The notes: a model not told the origin generated them from the letters alone. Shown: positions 1-11,673, counted from the first letter of the stretch. The stretch: 64,000 bases of DNA from Undaria pinnatifida (GCA_012845835.1 JABAKD010000026.1:6751014-6815013), one strand, 5' to 3'. Made by a program: numbers and translations.

Positions 1-3000
1 GGCCTCTCTGGCTCAAGCGAAATTGACACTGTTCACGGAAATAAAAGAATGTAGAGACGCGTATAGACACCGAACCCTGTTCGAGTAGCAGATGACTCCT
101 CGCTCACGAGGACTTGCTGTTGAGGCACTAGGCTTCGACCATCGTTCGTGCTAGGATGGCTTGGGAGTTTTTGTTGGAAGCTTTTGACTCTGACCTCCCG
201 TTTTTGACCAGGATGTTAGCGACCAAGTCACCTAGCGGAGCATCGAAAGTAATGACTGACTTTTATGCTTCAAAGACAAAAATGGAGAAACGCAGGGTAG
301 CGCAGGAGTTCGACTCCATCTCAATGGTAGAGGGTGAAGACCCTGTGGAATACTCGAGCCGCATTGACAAGACAGTGCAAAAGCTTGCAATGCTAGGGGG
401 AACCAAGGATGATGACGGCGTGAATGTGCATATAGTCCAAAACCTGTCGGCGTATTACGAGGTGGAGAAGAAACTCCTGTTGTCCAACCCTGACCTGAAT
501 CGTTCCAACATAGAAGAGGTAGTCAGAAACGCGTACATGTCACACACAAGCAGAATGTTGGCAAGGGTAAGGGTAACACGAAGGGAGATGACCCACATGC
601 TCACTACGCCGGCGGTGCTCCACCTGCCGGTGCGGGGGGCAACGGGATGGGGAGGGACTCAAAAGAGAAACTGCAAAATGGGAGAAACAGACAAAATCAG
701 CAGTCGCAACAGCAGCCGCAGCCGCAGCCGCCGCCGTCGCAGCAGCAGCGGCAGCACCAGAGTGGTGGTAGCGGTGTAGTGGGGCCAACGTGCCGTTTAG
801 ATCCGGTATATCGGCAGTGGCGTTGGGGTGACTCGAGGTTGGCCCCTTTTTGGGAATGCTGGTGATATACCCCCGATGGGATACATGCCAGTTCAATCTC
901 CGCCTGGTGCGCTATCACCGAGACCCCCGCCGCCGGCCGGATCGGGACCGCCACGTAGAGGTACCCCGATGGCTCCCCGGTGATGCTTCAAGTGTCAGCA
1001 ACCGGGGCGATATGCCGCTCAATGCACTGCACACACACGCGCACACGTCGCGCAAAATTACCCACCTAGCTTGTTTTGGCGCGCACGCTGCATCGTTTAA
1101 CCTCCCCCCCAGCATTATACGACGGAAATTGGCAAGCCGGAGCATACCATGAGCCCTATGGAGCTGGTGGCTACGCTCCGACTAGCTATGCTCCGCAGTA
1201 CATTGCCGCACCACCATACGCCCCCTCGACCGTCTACTCTCCGTATGACTCTCAATGGGCAGCGGAATCCACGCACATCAGTAGCACGACGCATAGCAGT
1301 AGCATGTTGTCTGACGACCCCCACGTTCTCACGCAGACTGCTCAACCAGTCAAAAATACCCCTCCGAAAAGAATGAGACACCTCGTGACCTTTCTGGGGG
1401 TAGCGGTAGAGATGAGTGGGTTGCACTCTGGTGCTTCGTATCACCTCACGGGGGACCCCACTCGGATGTTTGACTGTAAGCCCCCTCCGGTAGGTAAGGA
1501 GAGGTTAGTGGTAGGTAACATGACGATGATGGGCGTCGAGTGCTTGGGCAAGCTGTCTCTGCTGATGCAGTGCCAGGAGGGTAACACGCATCTACGACTG
1601 ACGAACGTGGCATACGTGCCTGGAGTCCAGTTTGACTTGTTTTCATTGCACGCTGTGATGTCAAAGTGCCGTGTGACCATGGACACCGAGGGGGTTTACA
1701 TGCTTTGGGGGAGTGTTTCGTCCGTGCGCAGAGAGGCTGACTCATACTGCTCTGCAACTAGGATAACCGACCCCCCCATGGCTAACGCAGTATTGGTCCC
1801 TGGCAAGCAGCAACGGATCGATATTGACGATCTCCACGTTGCGCTAGCCCACCCACGTGCTGAAACCCTACGCGAGACGACGCGTCAACATGGTGTAGAA
1901 GTGGTAGGAGAGTTGGTCCCTTGTGCTGGGTGTTTCAAAGCCAAGGGGAGGAGGATGCCTGTCCCGCGATCTACCCTTTGAGAGTCTGTTGGTAGACCTG
2001 TCCGGAAAGCGTCCAGCGTCGTCTGGTGGTCACCACTACCTAATGATGATTCTGGACGATTTTTCTCGGTTTGGATGGACTTACTTCCTCAAGGAGAAGT
2101 CTGACGTGCCCGCTGTTTTCGATGGATTTCTGGCTGACATTCGGGCAAAGGGCACTCCATCCACTGTGGAGTGCCTGCGCTCAGACAACCGCACTGGATT
2201 CACCGAGGGTGACTTGGTGACGCTGCTGGACCACCACCGTACCCGCCGAGAATACTCGCAAGTAGACTCTCCGAAGTACGACGGCGTGGTCGAGCGTAGG
2301 ATTGCGCTAGTCTTAGAGGCCGCGATGGCGTCCTGCCTGGAGGCTCCCCGTCTGTTCGGCGGCGTGCCTCTGCCTCCGACAGGGCCTCTGTGGGCGGAAG
2401 CGTGCGTGCACGCGAGTGATGCCATCAACGTGTCGGCGAGGGTGAGTGACAAGCCGGACATGTTGTCGCCTCACCAAAAGCTGTACGGTAGAGCACCGTT
2501 TCCTCGACTGCTCCCATTCCTCAAGCCTGGCTTTCACCAAGTGAAGCGGGCGTTGAAATCTGAGCCGAAGACACAGGCGTGCTTCTTCCTGAACAGCGGT
2601 AGCAACCACCCGAGGGACTGTTGCAAGGTGTTGCTTGTGTCCGGCCGCCGGTCGTGCACCCGCGATGTCACTTAGGAACATCCGCTGGAAGCCTTCGATG
2701 GGTTGTTGCCTTCGGCATGGGGCAGGGACACCCCATCACCTGCGCCAATATTGTCGGAGGCGCAGATGCCCCCGGAAGACGGGGAGGTATGGTATAGGCC
2801 GGCACCGGTACCTCTAGGGCGTCACCGGGGCCGGCACAGCCGTCACCGGTACCGTCAAAGACGTCACCGATGCCGTCGCAGCCGTCACATATACCGTCAA
2901 GAACGTCACCGGTTCCGTCACAGCCATCATCGGTGCCGTCAAGAACGTCACCAGGGCCGTCACATCCGTCACCTTTTCCGTCAATGAAGTCACCGGTGCC

Positions 3001-4390
3001 GTCAAGGGCGTCACCGGAGTCGGCACAGCTGTAAGCGGTGTAGACGTCAAGGACGTCACCGGGGCCGGCACAGCCGTCGCTGGTGCCGTCAAGGGCGTAA
3101 CCAGGCCCGGCCCAGCCGACGCAGTCACAGTCGTTGCCGCCGTCACACCAGGGACAGCACTAGCACCCGACTCTGAGTCATCAACTCCCCCGAGGACTGA
3201 TGAGCTATTTCTCAGGAGCTGGTGATGGTGGCGAGCCACAACAACTGGGGCGCACGCGGGCGCAGACTGCTCTCAACCAGGCAGGAATTGACAGACCGCA
3301 GACTGTAAATGACGGCGTAGCCCAACTAGGACGCACCAGGGGGCAAACCGCGCGCAGTCAGGGGGGTATGCAACATGGAGTGTTGTCTTTGATGGCTGCG
3401 CGGGAGGGTATTGGTCATGTACTGTACCATCAAGTCCCACCTCACGAAAACCCTCCCCTATCCTCGCGCCCGGTGAGTGGGCTCTTGACGCCGAGCTCGT
3501 ACTCGGAAGCGCTCACCGGCGAATGTTCCGATCTTTGGCTTCAGGACATGGAGAAATAATATAGTGACCTGGAGAAGGCGGATACTAAATTTACCAACCA
3601 AACGGCTTGAACGTTCTTTCGGCGAAGAGGGTGTACGGTTGGAAATCGAATGAGATTGGTTTTGTGACCAGGGCTAAGGCGAGGTTGGTAGCGAGGGGTT
3701 GCGGGCAGCGTGAAGGTATCGATTTCTTTGAGACATTTGCCCTGACGCCTACAGCGTCCTGCATCCGTTTTTTGGGTGCCGTTGCTTCGAGTTGGATTTG
3801 GATCTTTGTCATTTCGATGCAGAGCAAGCTTTTGTTCAGTCAAACCTAGACAAAGATGTTTCCATGCGGTTGCCCCGGGGTTGGGGTGAGATGTCTGGTA
3901 AGATGGTACGCTTGAACCGCAGTCTCTACGGCTTGAAACAAGCGTCGAGATCGTGGCATAACCACTTGCTATCGCTCATGAAGAGTCTTGGTTTTGAGCA
4001 GAGTTTAGCAGACGCGTGCGTCTTGCTCTTGGTCGAGTCTGGAACTGTCTCCATAGTAGCAGTAGTTCATGTGGACGATATCTTCGCAGTAGGACGGAGG
4101 GCTAGATGCGATCACTTCTGCGAAGACTTGAACCACTAAGTGCCGATTAACAACCTAGGCGAGCTAAGGTGGTATGCTGGCTGCCGGTATTCTAGAGATT
4201 GGGATGCTGGCACTTTGACGATCTCGCAGCAAGCTTTCACTAAAAACACAGCTTTGAAGTTCGGCGTTAGTTCGGGTAGGAGAAACCCGCTTGAAAAGGG
4301 CCTTGAACTCGAACAGTTTGATGCGACTGAACCCGAGGGCGACTGGCCTTTCCGTGAACTGGTAGGGTGCGTGATGTGGCTTGCCAATCA
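1..4390 (+). pseudogene. Decayed Ty1/Copia polyprotein, left part
   Basis: This is the left part of a Copia-type retrotransposon polyprotein read in several broken frames. Gag-like sequence runs from about 156 to 779. A knuckle near 991-1032 reads CFKCQQPGRYAAQC, so the zinc-binding His is Arg. A protease-like segment near 1415-1440 reads LHSGASYH, with His where the catalytic Asp of the D-S-G motif belongs. An integrase core follows at about 1810-2670, spread over two frames, with the DDFSRFGWTYF and SDN signatures. Reverse transcriptase lies at about 3600-4390, including a VDD motif (HVDDIFAV near 4070) and several stops. Its 5' LTR must lie left of the window. Coding resumes at 10185 after a second element inserted at 4390. 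The copy cannot be autonomous. Confidence 0.93.
2819..3120 (+). repeat. GTCACCGG/GTCAAGG minisatellite in the Copia relic
   Basis: Imperfect short tandem units built on GTCACCGG, GCCGTC and GTCAAGGACG sit between the integrase and reverse transcriptase parts of the decayed Copia element. Intact relatives have a non-conserved acidic or proline-rich linker there. One frame reads as a Val-Thr-rich repeat. The expansion probably occurred in the linker. Confidence 0.75.
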
Positions 4391-4820
4391 TGTTGGATTA
4401 AATCGGTTATGCGAAGAATAATGTGCTCCCAGCAGCCCAGTCTCAGGGCGCGAGCTTCACTGCAACACACAGTGTGAAGAAGATGGTATATAGATGTCTT
4501 TATTAGCTGGTCCCGGATGCTGATAAGAGGGAAAGAGATGGAGTGAGGCGAGTGGGCGAAGCCATCTCGCTCCACACCAGGCAATATTCTCAACGCCCCA
4601 AATTCCCAAATACTACAGGTGCTACATTCTCATATTTCCACGTGTTCCTAGATTGGTTCCAGGAACAGTCTACAAGGACCTTCGGGACTATTCCACGTGT
4701 CCTTCCCATGCTATAATATTCCGCAATGCACCGTCGGGTAATCCGACAATACCCCGTCGGACGATCCTTCGTGACCATCGTTGTTCCTACTTTGTTCGTT
4801 GAGACATGCTATATCGAACA
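4391..4820 (-). repeat. 3' LTR of intact Copia element
   Basis: This 430-bp LTR is nearly identical to 9755-10184 and has TG...CA ends. It is the 3' LTR because the element reads on the - strand. Confidence 0.97.
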
Positions 4821-4830
4821 CCCTCCCTGG
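4821..4830 (-). other. Polypurine tract of Copia element
   Basis: On the - strand CCAGGGAGGG lies directly against the 3' LTR, the expected position for the plus-strand primer of reverse transcription. Confidence 0.75.
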
Positions 4831-4896
4831 CGCTGGATCAACTAACAAGCCTCCAACAACACTGGCAACTCCCAAAAGCAATTTACGACGGAAAAC

Positions 4897-7800
4897 TTAT
4901 ATCCCCAACAAAAAGTCACGGTGTTTCTCAAAACTCTCCCGAGCAATCGCCTTGGTGAGAATGTCCGCATGTTGATCCTCCGTCCTTAAGTACTTGACGC
5001 ATAAATCTCCTTTTCCCACCAACTCGCGCAGGAAGTGGTACCTCACATCGATGTGCTTGCTGTTTGACGAACTCAGTGGGTTTTTGGCCAAGTCAATCGC
5101 CCCTTTGTTGTCTTCAAACACTCCAATGCTCGGCGATCCAAGACTAGGCATCAAGAAAACCAAGACTCCTCGCACGTACAGGGCCTCCTTCACCCCGTCG
5201 GCCATCGCTACGTACTCGGCCTCAGTGGTGGAGAGCGTAACGCATTTCTGCGTCCTAGAAAACCAAGATACGAGCGTTCCTCCGCAGCAAACAGCTACAC
5301 CAGATACCGAACGCCTGTCCTCGGCCTTGTGGGCGTAGTCTGCGTCTACGTACGTCTCTAGGTCGTATTCCAACTGTACATCCCCCAACTTACTCTCTTT
5401 CCTGAAAGTCAAGCCCAAGTGGGCTGTAGCGCTCAAGTACTCGAGAACCTTCCTAGCAGCCTTCACGTGTACTTCCTTAGGATCGTGCGAGAACCGCGCA
5501 ATCGCTCGCACTGCGTTTGAGATGTCAGGTCTCGTCTGGTTCGCAATCCACATCAAACTCCCCACAATTTCACGAAAATTCGCGTCCACCACAGGTTCCT
5601 CATCACTCACGTACCTGAGGTCCAACGACGGTGAAGCGGGGATGGGGCTGGTCTTAGTGATACCGAAACGGTCGACAACGTTTCGGATGAACTGAGTCTG
5701 CGAAATCTCCAAGGTTCCCTTCTCACGATCCCTCCTGTACTCGCTACCCATGTACCACGTAACCTCGCCCAGATGTTTTGTAGGGAATCTCTTATTGAGA
5801 TCAGCTACTACCGAATCCGTCACCCCCTTGGTCGCTGCGATCTTGATGTCGTCCACGTGGACCACCAGCATCGCCACAACCGCGTCATTCAACATTAGTC
5901 GAAACACGCACGGGTCTACCAAGCACTGCTCAAACCCACACTCTACTAGGGTTGACGACAGTAGCTTGTACCATGAGCGGCCACTCTGCTTTAGCCCGTA
6001 AAGGGCTTTGTTGAGTAGGACTACCTTACCGGACATCTCGCCACAACCGCGAGGAAGTCTCAAGAAAATCTCGGTATCCAACTCTGCCTGAATAAAGGCC
6101 TGGTCAACGTCCAAGTGTCTCAAGTCCCAATCAAGCTTGCACGCCATTGCTGCAATGAGTCTGTTAGACGTGGTCGAGGCAGTGGGGGCAAAAGTCTCGA
6201 AGTAGTCAACTCCCTCTACCTGACTATAGCCCTTAGCTACCAACCGTGCCTTAGCTCTATCAATCATGCCGTGCGCGTCGCTCTTCCACTTCAAGAGCCA
6301 CTTTGACTCTACGATATTGTTACTGGCGGGAATTTCAGAAACCTCCACAAACGTTCCAGCAGCTTCGAGTCCATCAAACTCCGATCTCATCGCGTCCATC
6401 CAAACGTCCGAATGCTTCGACTTACGAGCTGCGGTGTATGACGTTGGTTCCGGTTCAGCCTCTTTGACAAGGCAATCCGGCAACTTCGTCTTCTCACACT
6501 CCGCTTCATTCGCCGCCAGTAGCGCCTGGAACACACGGCCTCCTTCACAGGGCCCGATCGCACTAATCAGTCCTGCTGCCGCTTCCCGATTGAGCGCCCT
6601 GGTCTGCGCTCTCGTACGTCCCTCCCGAATCTCTTCACCATCGCCCGGTCCTGACATGTGCGCTCCAAGTTGGCGTGCAGCAGTCCGGACCGCCGTGGGG
6701 GTTGGAGCTTCATCGTCAGAGGCCGACGCGTCGCTTCCATCCTGAGACGAAGAGTCGCTGTCAGATAATTCGCTGCTGACCGCTGATGTATCGTTCGGCT
6801 CCACATCTTCGGCGCGAAACTCGTCGCCAGCTTGCGGTATCGGAGACACCGCTGGCGTCATCGGGGACACCGCACGGAGTTGGTGAGGAATTCCCCTCCC
6901 CAAAACCGGCAGTGGAGTCGTCGGGGCGGAGACAAAGTCCTCCGTCCCTCCCAGCTCTGGCGCATCTTCTAGCCCCTGCGTCCCTCCCTGTTCCGGTACC
7001 TCCGGCAGCTGGGATAGTACCGCTCCCACATCAAGCGTTGCCTCCCAGGTCACATCTCGAGTCTCCACCACCCTGTTCCCCCGCGTGAGCATCCGCAAAG
7101 AGTCACTTGGGTGGTCGATGCCCGGCCCGAGGTAAAAGCAGCTCTCGGCCCGGGGTGACGACTTGGACGGGCGGTTCCAGCGGCAGTACGCTGGGCGAAG
7201 GAACGGGTGTGGCGAGGCAGGTGCGGCAGCTCCATGCCACATCTCATGCGGAGACTTGTTGCCGGGGTTGGCAGTGGTTGCGGTGTGGTTCAAGGCGTCA
7301 CAAGACCAGTGCACCGCTTCCGCCCACAGGGATTCAGTCGGCGGTAGTTGAACGAGCGGGAAAATGATAGGGGCTTGGATGCACGCAGCAAGCGCTGCGT
7401 TCTGAATGATGCCTAGCGCTCTCTCGACAACACCGTTCTGCTTTGGGCTGTCCGCGTTGGTGAATTCCTGCTTGATGCAAAACTGTTTGCACACCTCTCC
7501 AAACTCCCCACCAAAGAATTCCCCACCGTTGTCAGACCTTACAATCTCAACCTTCGAGGGGACACCGTCGGCGCGCACATCAGCCAAAAACTTCCTAAAC
7601 GCGTCTGCTGCATCCGATTTGTGCTTCAGAAAATATACCCAGGCGTAGCGAGAGAAGTCATCCTTCACTAGCATGACATACCTCTTACCCAACAGAGAAG
7701 GGGTTCTCTTAGGGCCACTTAGATCAACAAAGACCCGTCCCAACTTCTCTGGCGCGCGCGACTTAGTACTGCTGGGGATTGGTTTGCGGTAACCTTTCGC

Positions 7801-9723
7801 CATAGAACAGCCAGTACAGGGTCTTAGCGTCCCTAACAGTTCTACACCAAGTGCCTTTGCGGTCTCTCTCAGCAGTAGTTCGTTAGAGTGGCCATGCACG
7901 CAGTGGAAGATGTTAATATCTACAGCAGTCTCAGCAGAAGCAGCGCTACCGGGGGCAAGCACGGGAAACGCCAGGGGAAAATTGCAACCAGTCTCCTCTC
8001 GGTTCTCAGCGGGGTCGGGTGTCAATAGGGGAAACGGCACATAGCCGTTGTCTGGCTCTATCCTGCAAGCGAAGTTGGAGTAACTAGATCCATCACCCTC
8101 GAATCTCAACCGTCCATCGAAAAGAGAAATGCACAAGCCCTCATCCTCGGTCATGAATCCTACTCCCTGCTTATGCGCGGCCATTAGCGAAAACAAATTG
8201 AACGCCAAGTCCGGCATGTATGCCACATCTAACAGTTTAACAGTTAGATCTCCGGGGAAGACTACAGTCAGCGTGCCATACCCCACGACGTCGATCAGGT
8301 GGTTGTCACCGATCCTAACCTTGTCGTCGCACAGTCGTACGTCACTCAACAGGTCAGCCGAATGAGTCATGTGAAATGAAGCACCACTGTCTGCTATCCA
8401 TTTCTCAGCTAAGCTCTCTGTTATGCTCTCACTACGTTCCTCAGTACACGAGTCATCACTACGGCTAAACATAGCATTCGCAAGACAGCACACAGTCTCA
8501 CCACTGTTGTTTTGTTCCTGTGCACCTTCGCCAGACGTCCTCTCCGAAGCCGGGGTGACACGAGCCTTGCACTGGTACCACATGTGTCCGGGTTCCAAGC
8601 AACGGATACACTTACCCTTCACCTTATCATACTCTGATTGGGGGATGGTCTGCTTGGGGGTGGGGGGGCTGCCTCTACCTTCGCTACCCTGGCTAGCATC
8701 AGCATTCGCTGATTCCTTGTTTCGCGACCTAACATTGTTACGGTTGGATCCGCGACCACCTCCACGGTTACCTCCACGCCCACCTCCGCGGCCACCTCGG
8801 GCAGCACCATTCGAAAACAGTGCCTGACCCATGTTCTTTCCTTTTGGCACGGGAAGTCTCAGGTGCCTCTGCCTGACAATGCTCTCTATTTCAGCTCGGG
8901 TGATTTCATCGCGGTACAAGAGCGTGCGTTGTTCTATCTCGTAGTCAGCTGTAAGAACTCGTACCAGTTTGCGGTTCACCTCTCCTTCTGATTTCGGCAC
9001 ACCAAGCGAAGCAAGAGTACCAACAATCTTGTCTACGCGACTGAAGAATTTCATGGGCTCCTCACCCTTCTCCATTTTCACTGCATCAAACGCGTCCGAC
9101 CATTTGACCTGTGTGGCAACTGATTTCGGAAGAAACCAATCCCGAAGCATTCTCCAAGCACCGCTTGGCGATTGCCTGGCAAACACTCTGTCTAATAGGT
9201 CAGTATCAGTCATGCTCTCAGTCAGACATATCCATGCAACCCGCGCATTCTTGATGTGTGGACGGCTCAAACCTTGCGAAATAAAGTATTGCGTGTCTTT
9301 GGTTGTGTCACCTACAGCTACCTCTATGTCTGTAAGCATAGAACCCAAACACCCACTCATCGATACGAACGCTTCGAACCGCTTACTCCATACGGGGAAT
9401 TCCTCAGGTTTACCGCTGAATTTGGGGACTGCCTGCTTTATACTACTGAATTCACGAGGGCCTACATTTACACCTGAACTCTCAACGGATTCGTCATACC
9501 TAATCTCGTCTACGTGTACACCACCACCAGGGGCTTGCAAGTTCCCACCGGTTACGACTCCATCTTGGCGTTCCCTGCCAGGGTTGGACTGGGCCTCTCC
9601 ACGGCCCCGGTCGCTGGCCATCCGCTCTTCCAGTCGATCTTGTCGGAATACCAATGATCTCAGCAAGACCATCATTTCTTCTTGTGAGCCGGCCTCCTCT
9701 TGGTCATGCTCACTTCCAGGCAT
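4897..9723 (-). CDS. Copia Gag-Pol polyprotein, 1608 residues, intact
   Basis: One open frame encodes Gag, protease, integrase, reverse transcriptase and RNase H in the Copia order. Gag covers about 1-390 and ends in an Arg-Gly-rich stretch and a zinc knuckle at 372-385 (CX2CX4HX4C). The protease site is WIADSGAS near 442-449. Integrase has a His-Cys zinc site (H607 region, C636/C639) and a D667, D731, E767 triad. A variable acidic linker spans about 900-1090. Reverse transcriptase spans about 1127-1400 with D1205/D1207 and the HVDD motif at 1289-1292. RNase H follows with YVDADYA near 1458-1464, TEAEY and EDNKGA. The ATG at 9723 lies 31 bp inside the 5' LTR and is the first start. All catalytic residues are present, so the product is probably functional. 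Confidence 0.96.
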   Translation of the reverse strand: MPGSEHDQEEAGSQEEMMVLLRSLVFRQDRLEERMASDRGRGEAQSNPGRERQDGVVTGGNLQAPGGGVHVDEIRYDESVESSGVNVGPREFSSIKQAVPKFSGKPEEFPVWSKRFEAFVSMSGCLGSMLTDIEVAVGDTTKDTQYFISQGLSRPHIKNARVAWICLTESMTDTDLLDRVFARQSPSGAWRMLRDWFLPKSVATQVKWSDAFDAVKMEKGEEPMKFFSRVDKIVGTLASLGVPKSEGEVNRKLVRVLTADYEIEQRTLLYRDEITRAEIESIVRQRHLRLPVPKGKNMGQALFSNGAARGGRGGGRGGNRGGGRGSNRNNVRSRNKESANADASQGSEGRGSPPTPKQTIPQSEYDKVKGKCIRCLEPGHMWYQCKARVTPASERTSGEGAQEQNNSGETVCCLANAMFSRSDDSCTEERSESITESLAEKWIADSGASFHMTHSADLLSDVRLCDDKVRIGDNHLIDVVGYGTLTVVFPGDLTVKLLDVAYMPDLAFNLFSLMAAHKQGVGFMTEDEGLCISLFDGRLRFEGDGSSYSNFACRIEPDNGYVPFPLLTPDPAENREETGCNFPLAFPVLAPGSAASAETAVDINIFHCVHGHSNELLLRETAKALGVELLGTLRPCTGCSMAKGYRKPIPSSTKSRAPEKLGRVFVDLSGPKRTPSLLGKRYVMLVKDDFSRYAWVYFLKHKSDAADAFRKFLADVRADGVPSKVEIVRSDNGGEFFGGEFGEVCKQFCIKQEFTNADSPKQNGVVERALGIIQNAALAACIQAPIIFPLVQLPPTESLWAEAVHWSCDALNHTATTANPGNKSPHEMWHGAAAPASPHPFLRPAYCRWNRPSKSSPRAESCFYLGPGIDHPSDSLRMLTRGNRVVETRDVTWEATLDVGAVLSQLPEVPEQGGTQGLEDAPELGGTEDFVSAPTTPLPVLGRGIPHQLRAVSPMTPAVSPIPQAGDEFRAEDVEPNDTSAVSSELSDSDSSSQDGSDASASDDEAPTPTAVRTAARQLGAHMSGPGDGEEIREGRTRAQTRALNREAAAGLISAIGPCEGGRVFQALLAANEAECEKTKLPDCLVKEAEPEPTSYTAARKSKHSDVWMDAMRSEFDGLEAAGTFVEVSEIPASNNIVESKWLLKWKSDAHGMIDRAKARLVAKGYSQVEGVDYFETFAPTASTTSNRLIAAMACKLDWDLRHLDVDQAFIQAELDTEIFLRLPRGCGEMSGKVVLLNKALYGLKQSGRSWYKLLSSTLVECGFEQCLVDPCVFRLMLNDAVVAMLVVHVDDIKIAATKGVTDSVVADLNKRFPTKHLGEVTWYMGSEYRRDREKGTLEISQTQFIRNVVDRFGITKTSPIPASPSLDLRYVSDEEPVVDANFREIVGSLMWIANQTRPDISNAVRAIARFSHDPKEVHVKAARKVLEYLSATAHLGLTFRKESKLGDVQLEYDLETYVDADYAHKAEDRRSVSGVAVCCGGTLVSWFSRTQKCVTLSTTEAEYVAMADGVKEALYVRGVLVFLMPSLGSPSIGVFEDNKGAIDLAKNPLSSSNSKHIDVRYHFLRELVGKGDLCVKYLRTEDQHADILTKAIARESFEKHRDFLLGI

Positions 9724-9754
9724 TGTTCCGATTCAAACGTAAAGCACGTTAACG

Positions 9755-10184
9755 TGTTGGATTAAATCGGTTATGCGAAGAATAATGTGCTCCCAGCAGC
9801 CCAGTCTCAGGGCGCGAGCTTCACTGCAACACACAGTGTGAAGAAGATGGTATATAGATGTCTTTATTAGCTGGTCCCGGATGCTGATAAGAGGGAAAGA
9901 GATGGAGTGAGGCGAGTGGGCGAAGCCATCTCGCTCCACACCAGGCAATATTCTCAACGCCCCAAATTCCCAAATACTACAGGTGCTACATTCTCATATT
10001 TCCACGTGTTCCTAGATTGGTTCCAGGAACAGTCTACAAGGACCTTCGGGACTATTCCACGTGTCCTTCCCATGCTATAATATTCCGCAATGCACCGTCG
10101 GGTAATCCGACAATACCCCGTCGGACGATCCTTCGTGACCATCGTTGTTCCTACTTTGTTCGTTGAGACAAGCTATATCGAACA
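9755..10184 (-). repeat. 5' LTR of intact Copia element
   Basis: This is the second 430-bp LTR, directly followed by AATCA, the right-hand target duplication. The element's promoter should lie here and read leftward. Confidence 0.97.
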
Positions 10185-10808
10185 AATCAGACACGTCCGG
10201 ATATTGCGAATGCAGTGAGAGCGGTAGCCAGGTACACCAACTCGCCCAGGGAGGTACACTGGAAGACGGCGGTTGGTATTTTAGAGTGTGCTTTTTTCAC
10301 GAGTGATTTTGGCATTACTTTTCAGACACGTAGTGGACTGGAGCTGGTTGCGTATGCGCATGCTGACTACGCCAGCACGGCCACTGATAGGAGGTCGGTT
10401 TCCGGTGGGGCTGTCATATGCGCAGGGGCTTGCGTGTGCTGGTTTTCGAGGACTCCGAAGTGCGTGACGCTTTCGACAACAGAGGCCGAGTACGTAGCAC
10501 TGATAGACACCATCAAGGAGGCGGTTTTCTCGCGGTACGTGTGGAGTTTTATTTTGCCTGGTCTAGGTTCTGCATGCGTCGCGGTTTATGAGGACAGCAA
10601 AGGGGCAAGGCACCTGGCTCATAACCCGTTGTGCGCGTCGATTTCGAAGCACGTCGACATTAGGCACAACTTCCTGCGAGAGCTTGTATGCACAGGAGAG
10701 TTTGACATTGCCGCCGTAGAGTCTGAGAAACAACACGCAGACTTCCTGACGAAGGCACTCGCCGGTCCAGTTTTTCGTTTTCACCCGGGTTTTGTGATGA
10801 ACACTTGA
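10185..10808 (+). pseudogene. Decayed Copia polyprotein, RNase H part
   Basis: This is the continuation of the outer Copia element after the nested insertion. It begins with the end of the reverse transcriptase region and carries an RNase H domain with TLSTTEAEY and a conserved C-terminal K-H-V-D-I-R segment, ending in a normal stop at 10808. The first catalytic Asp of the YVDADYA motif is His (YAHADYA near 10350). The frame is open for 197 codons and is better preserved than the left part. No matching LTR was recognised downstream. Confidence 0.93.
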
Positions 10809-11673
10809 TTTCGGAGAATGGTAGAATATCTCATGATTTTGTACGCTAGGTTCACTATTTCTACTGTTTTGACACTGATATTTGAAATTTTTCGTTTCCA
10901 TTTCAGTATTGAATAGCCGATGGTGGATAATACGGAGTATATCATGAGCCGGACGTGTGAGATTTTTGGGACGTGGGGACGGCAACAGTTTTGGTAAACT
11001 AACCAGGGTCATTTCTACGTAATCAGTCTATGATTTTCTCAACTAGCCCAGTAATGAGACCCAGCTGAGTCAAATCGATTAGTTTATATCCTGCAAGGAG
11101 GGGTCACGCCCACCTGTTACCGCTTGTGCGGGGTAGGATTCGCTTGACCACTTGAGAGGATTAAGGCTCGTTTATTTCGAAAAATGTATCAAACTCGACG
11201 AGTTCGATATGTCTGAACTCGACGGCGACTAACTTTTTCGCGAGCTGATTTGAATTGTTCCTTGACGAATTATTCTGCATACTAGTGGTACTCCCGAAAT
11301 ATGCCTGTTGCCGGCCCGTATGGCGGACAAGAATAAATTGGTGCTGTGTCATGTGGATTAAGTACTATATAAAGAACAAAATAAGAGCAGGGCAGTACGA
11401 CAATGCAGCAGTACGTACGGTAGTAAAGGTATCATCCTCTGTAAGTTTTGCAAAAAAAACTTGATAACACACGGCAGCAGTACGGCAATGCAGCAGTACG
11501 TACGGTACTAAAGGACAGAGGAGTGCAGCAGTGGGGACGGTGGTACTCCCAAGCACCTAGTGGGAGGCCGGTATTGTAAAAACAAAAAAAAGGTTCATCT
11601 CCCACAGGACGCAAAAAGACTCCCACGTACAGAACGGCCCGCCCACCCACCCACCACGGACGACGCAGTGCAC
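10809..11673. other. No gene recognised
   Basis: This covers the 3' flank of the outer Copia element and unique-looking sequence. I saw no conserved ORF, no LTR partner and no RNA gene. The right end carries short GCAGTACGTA repeats. Confidence 0.5.
11395..11530. repeat. GCAGTACGTA short repeats, left cluster
   Basis: CAGCAGTACGTACGGTA-like units recur near 11404 and 11490. Related units recur at 12950-13240, on the other side of the Gypsy derivative, so that derivative inserted into a pre-existing repeat field. Confidence 0.65.

Larger units (their letters stand above)
4391..10184 (-). mobile_element. Intact Ty1/Copia LTR retrotransposon (nested insertion)
   Basis: A complete 5794-bp Copia element lies on the - strand. 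It has two 430-bp LTRs starting TGTTGG and ending GAACA on the + strand. It is flanked by a perfect 5-bp target duplication AATCA at 4386-4390 and 10185-10189. Removing the element rejoins the host Copia reading frame exactly across the conserved N-Q-T-R-P-D-I stretch. I found one difference between the LTRs (T at 4806, A at 10170), and the single ORF is open. Both point to recent insertion. A purine tract adjoins the 3' LTR. A tRNA primer site was not recognised after the 5' LTR. Confidence 0.97.

Noticed and set aside
9723-9754. tRNA primer site for the intact Copia element
   Set aside because: The bases next to the 5' LTR do not begin with TGG and match neither a tRNA 3' end nor an initiator-tRNA anticodon arm that I recognise.
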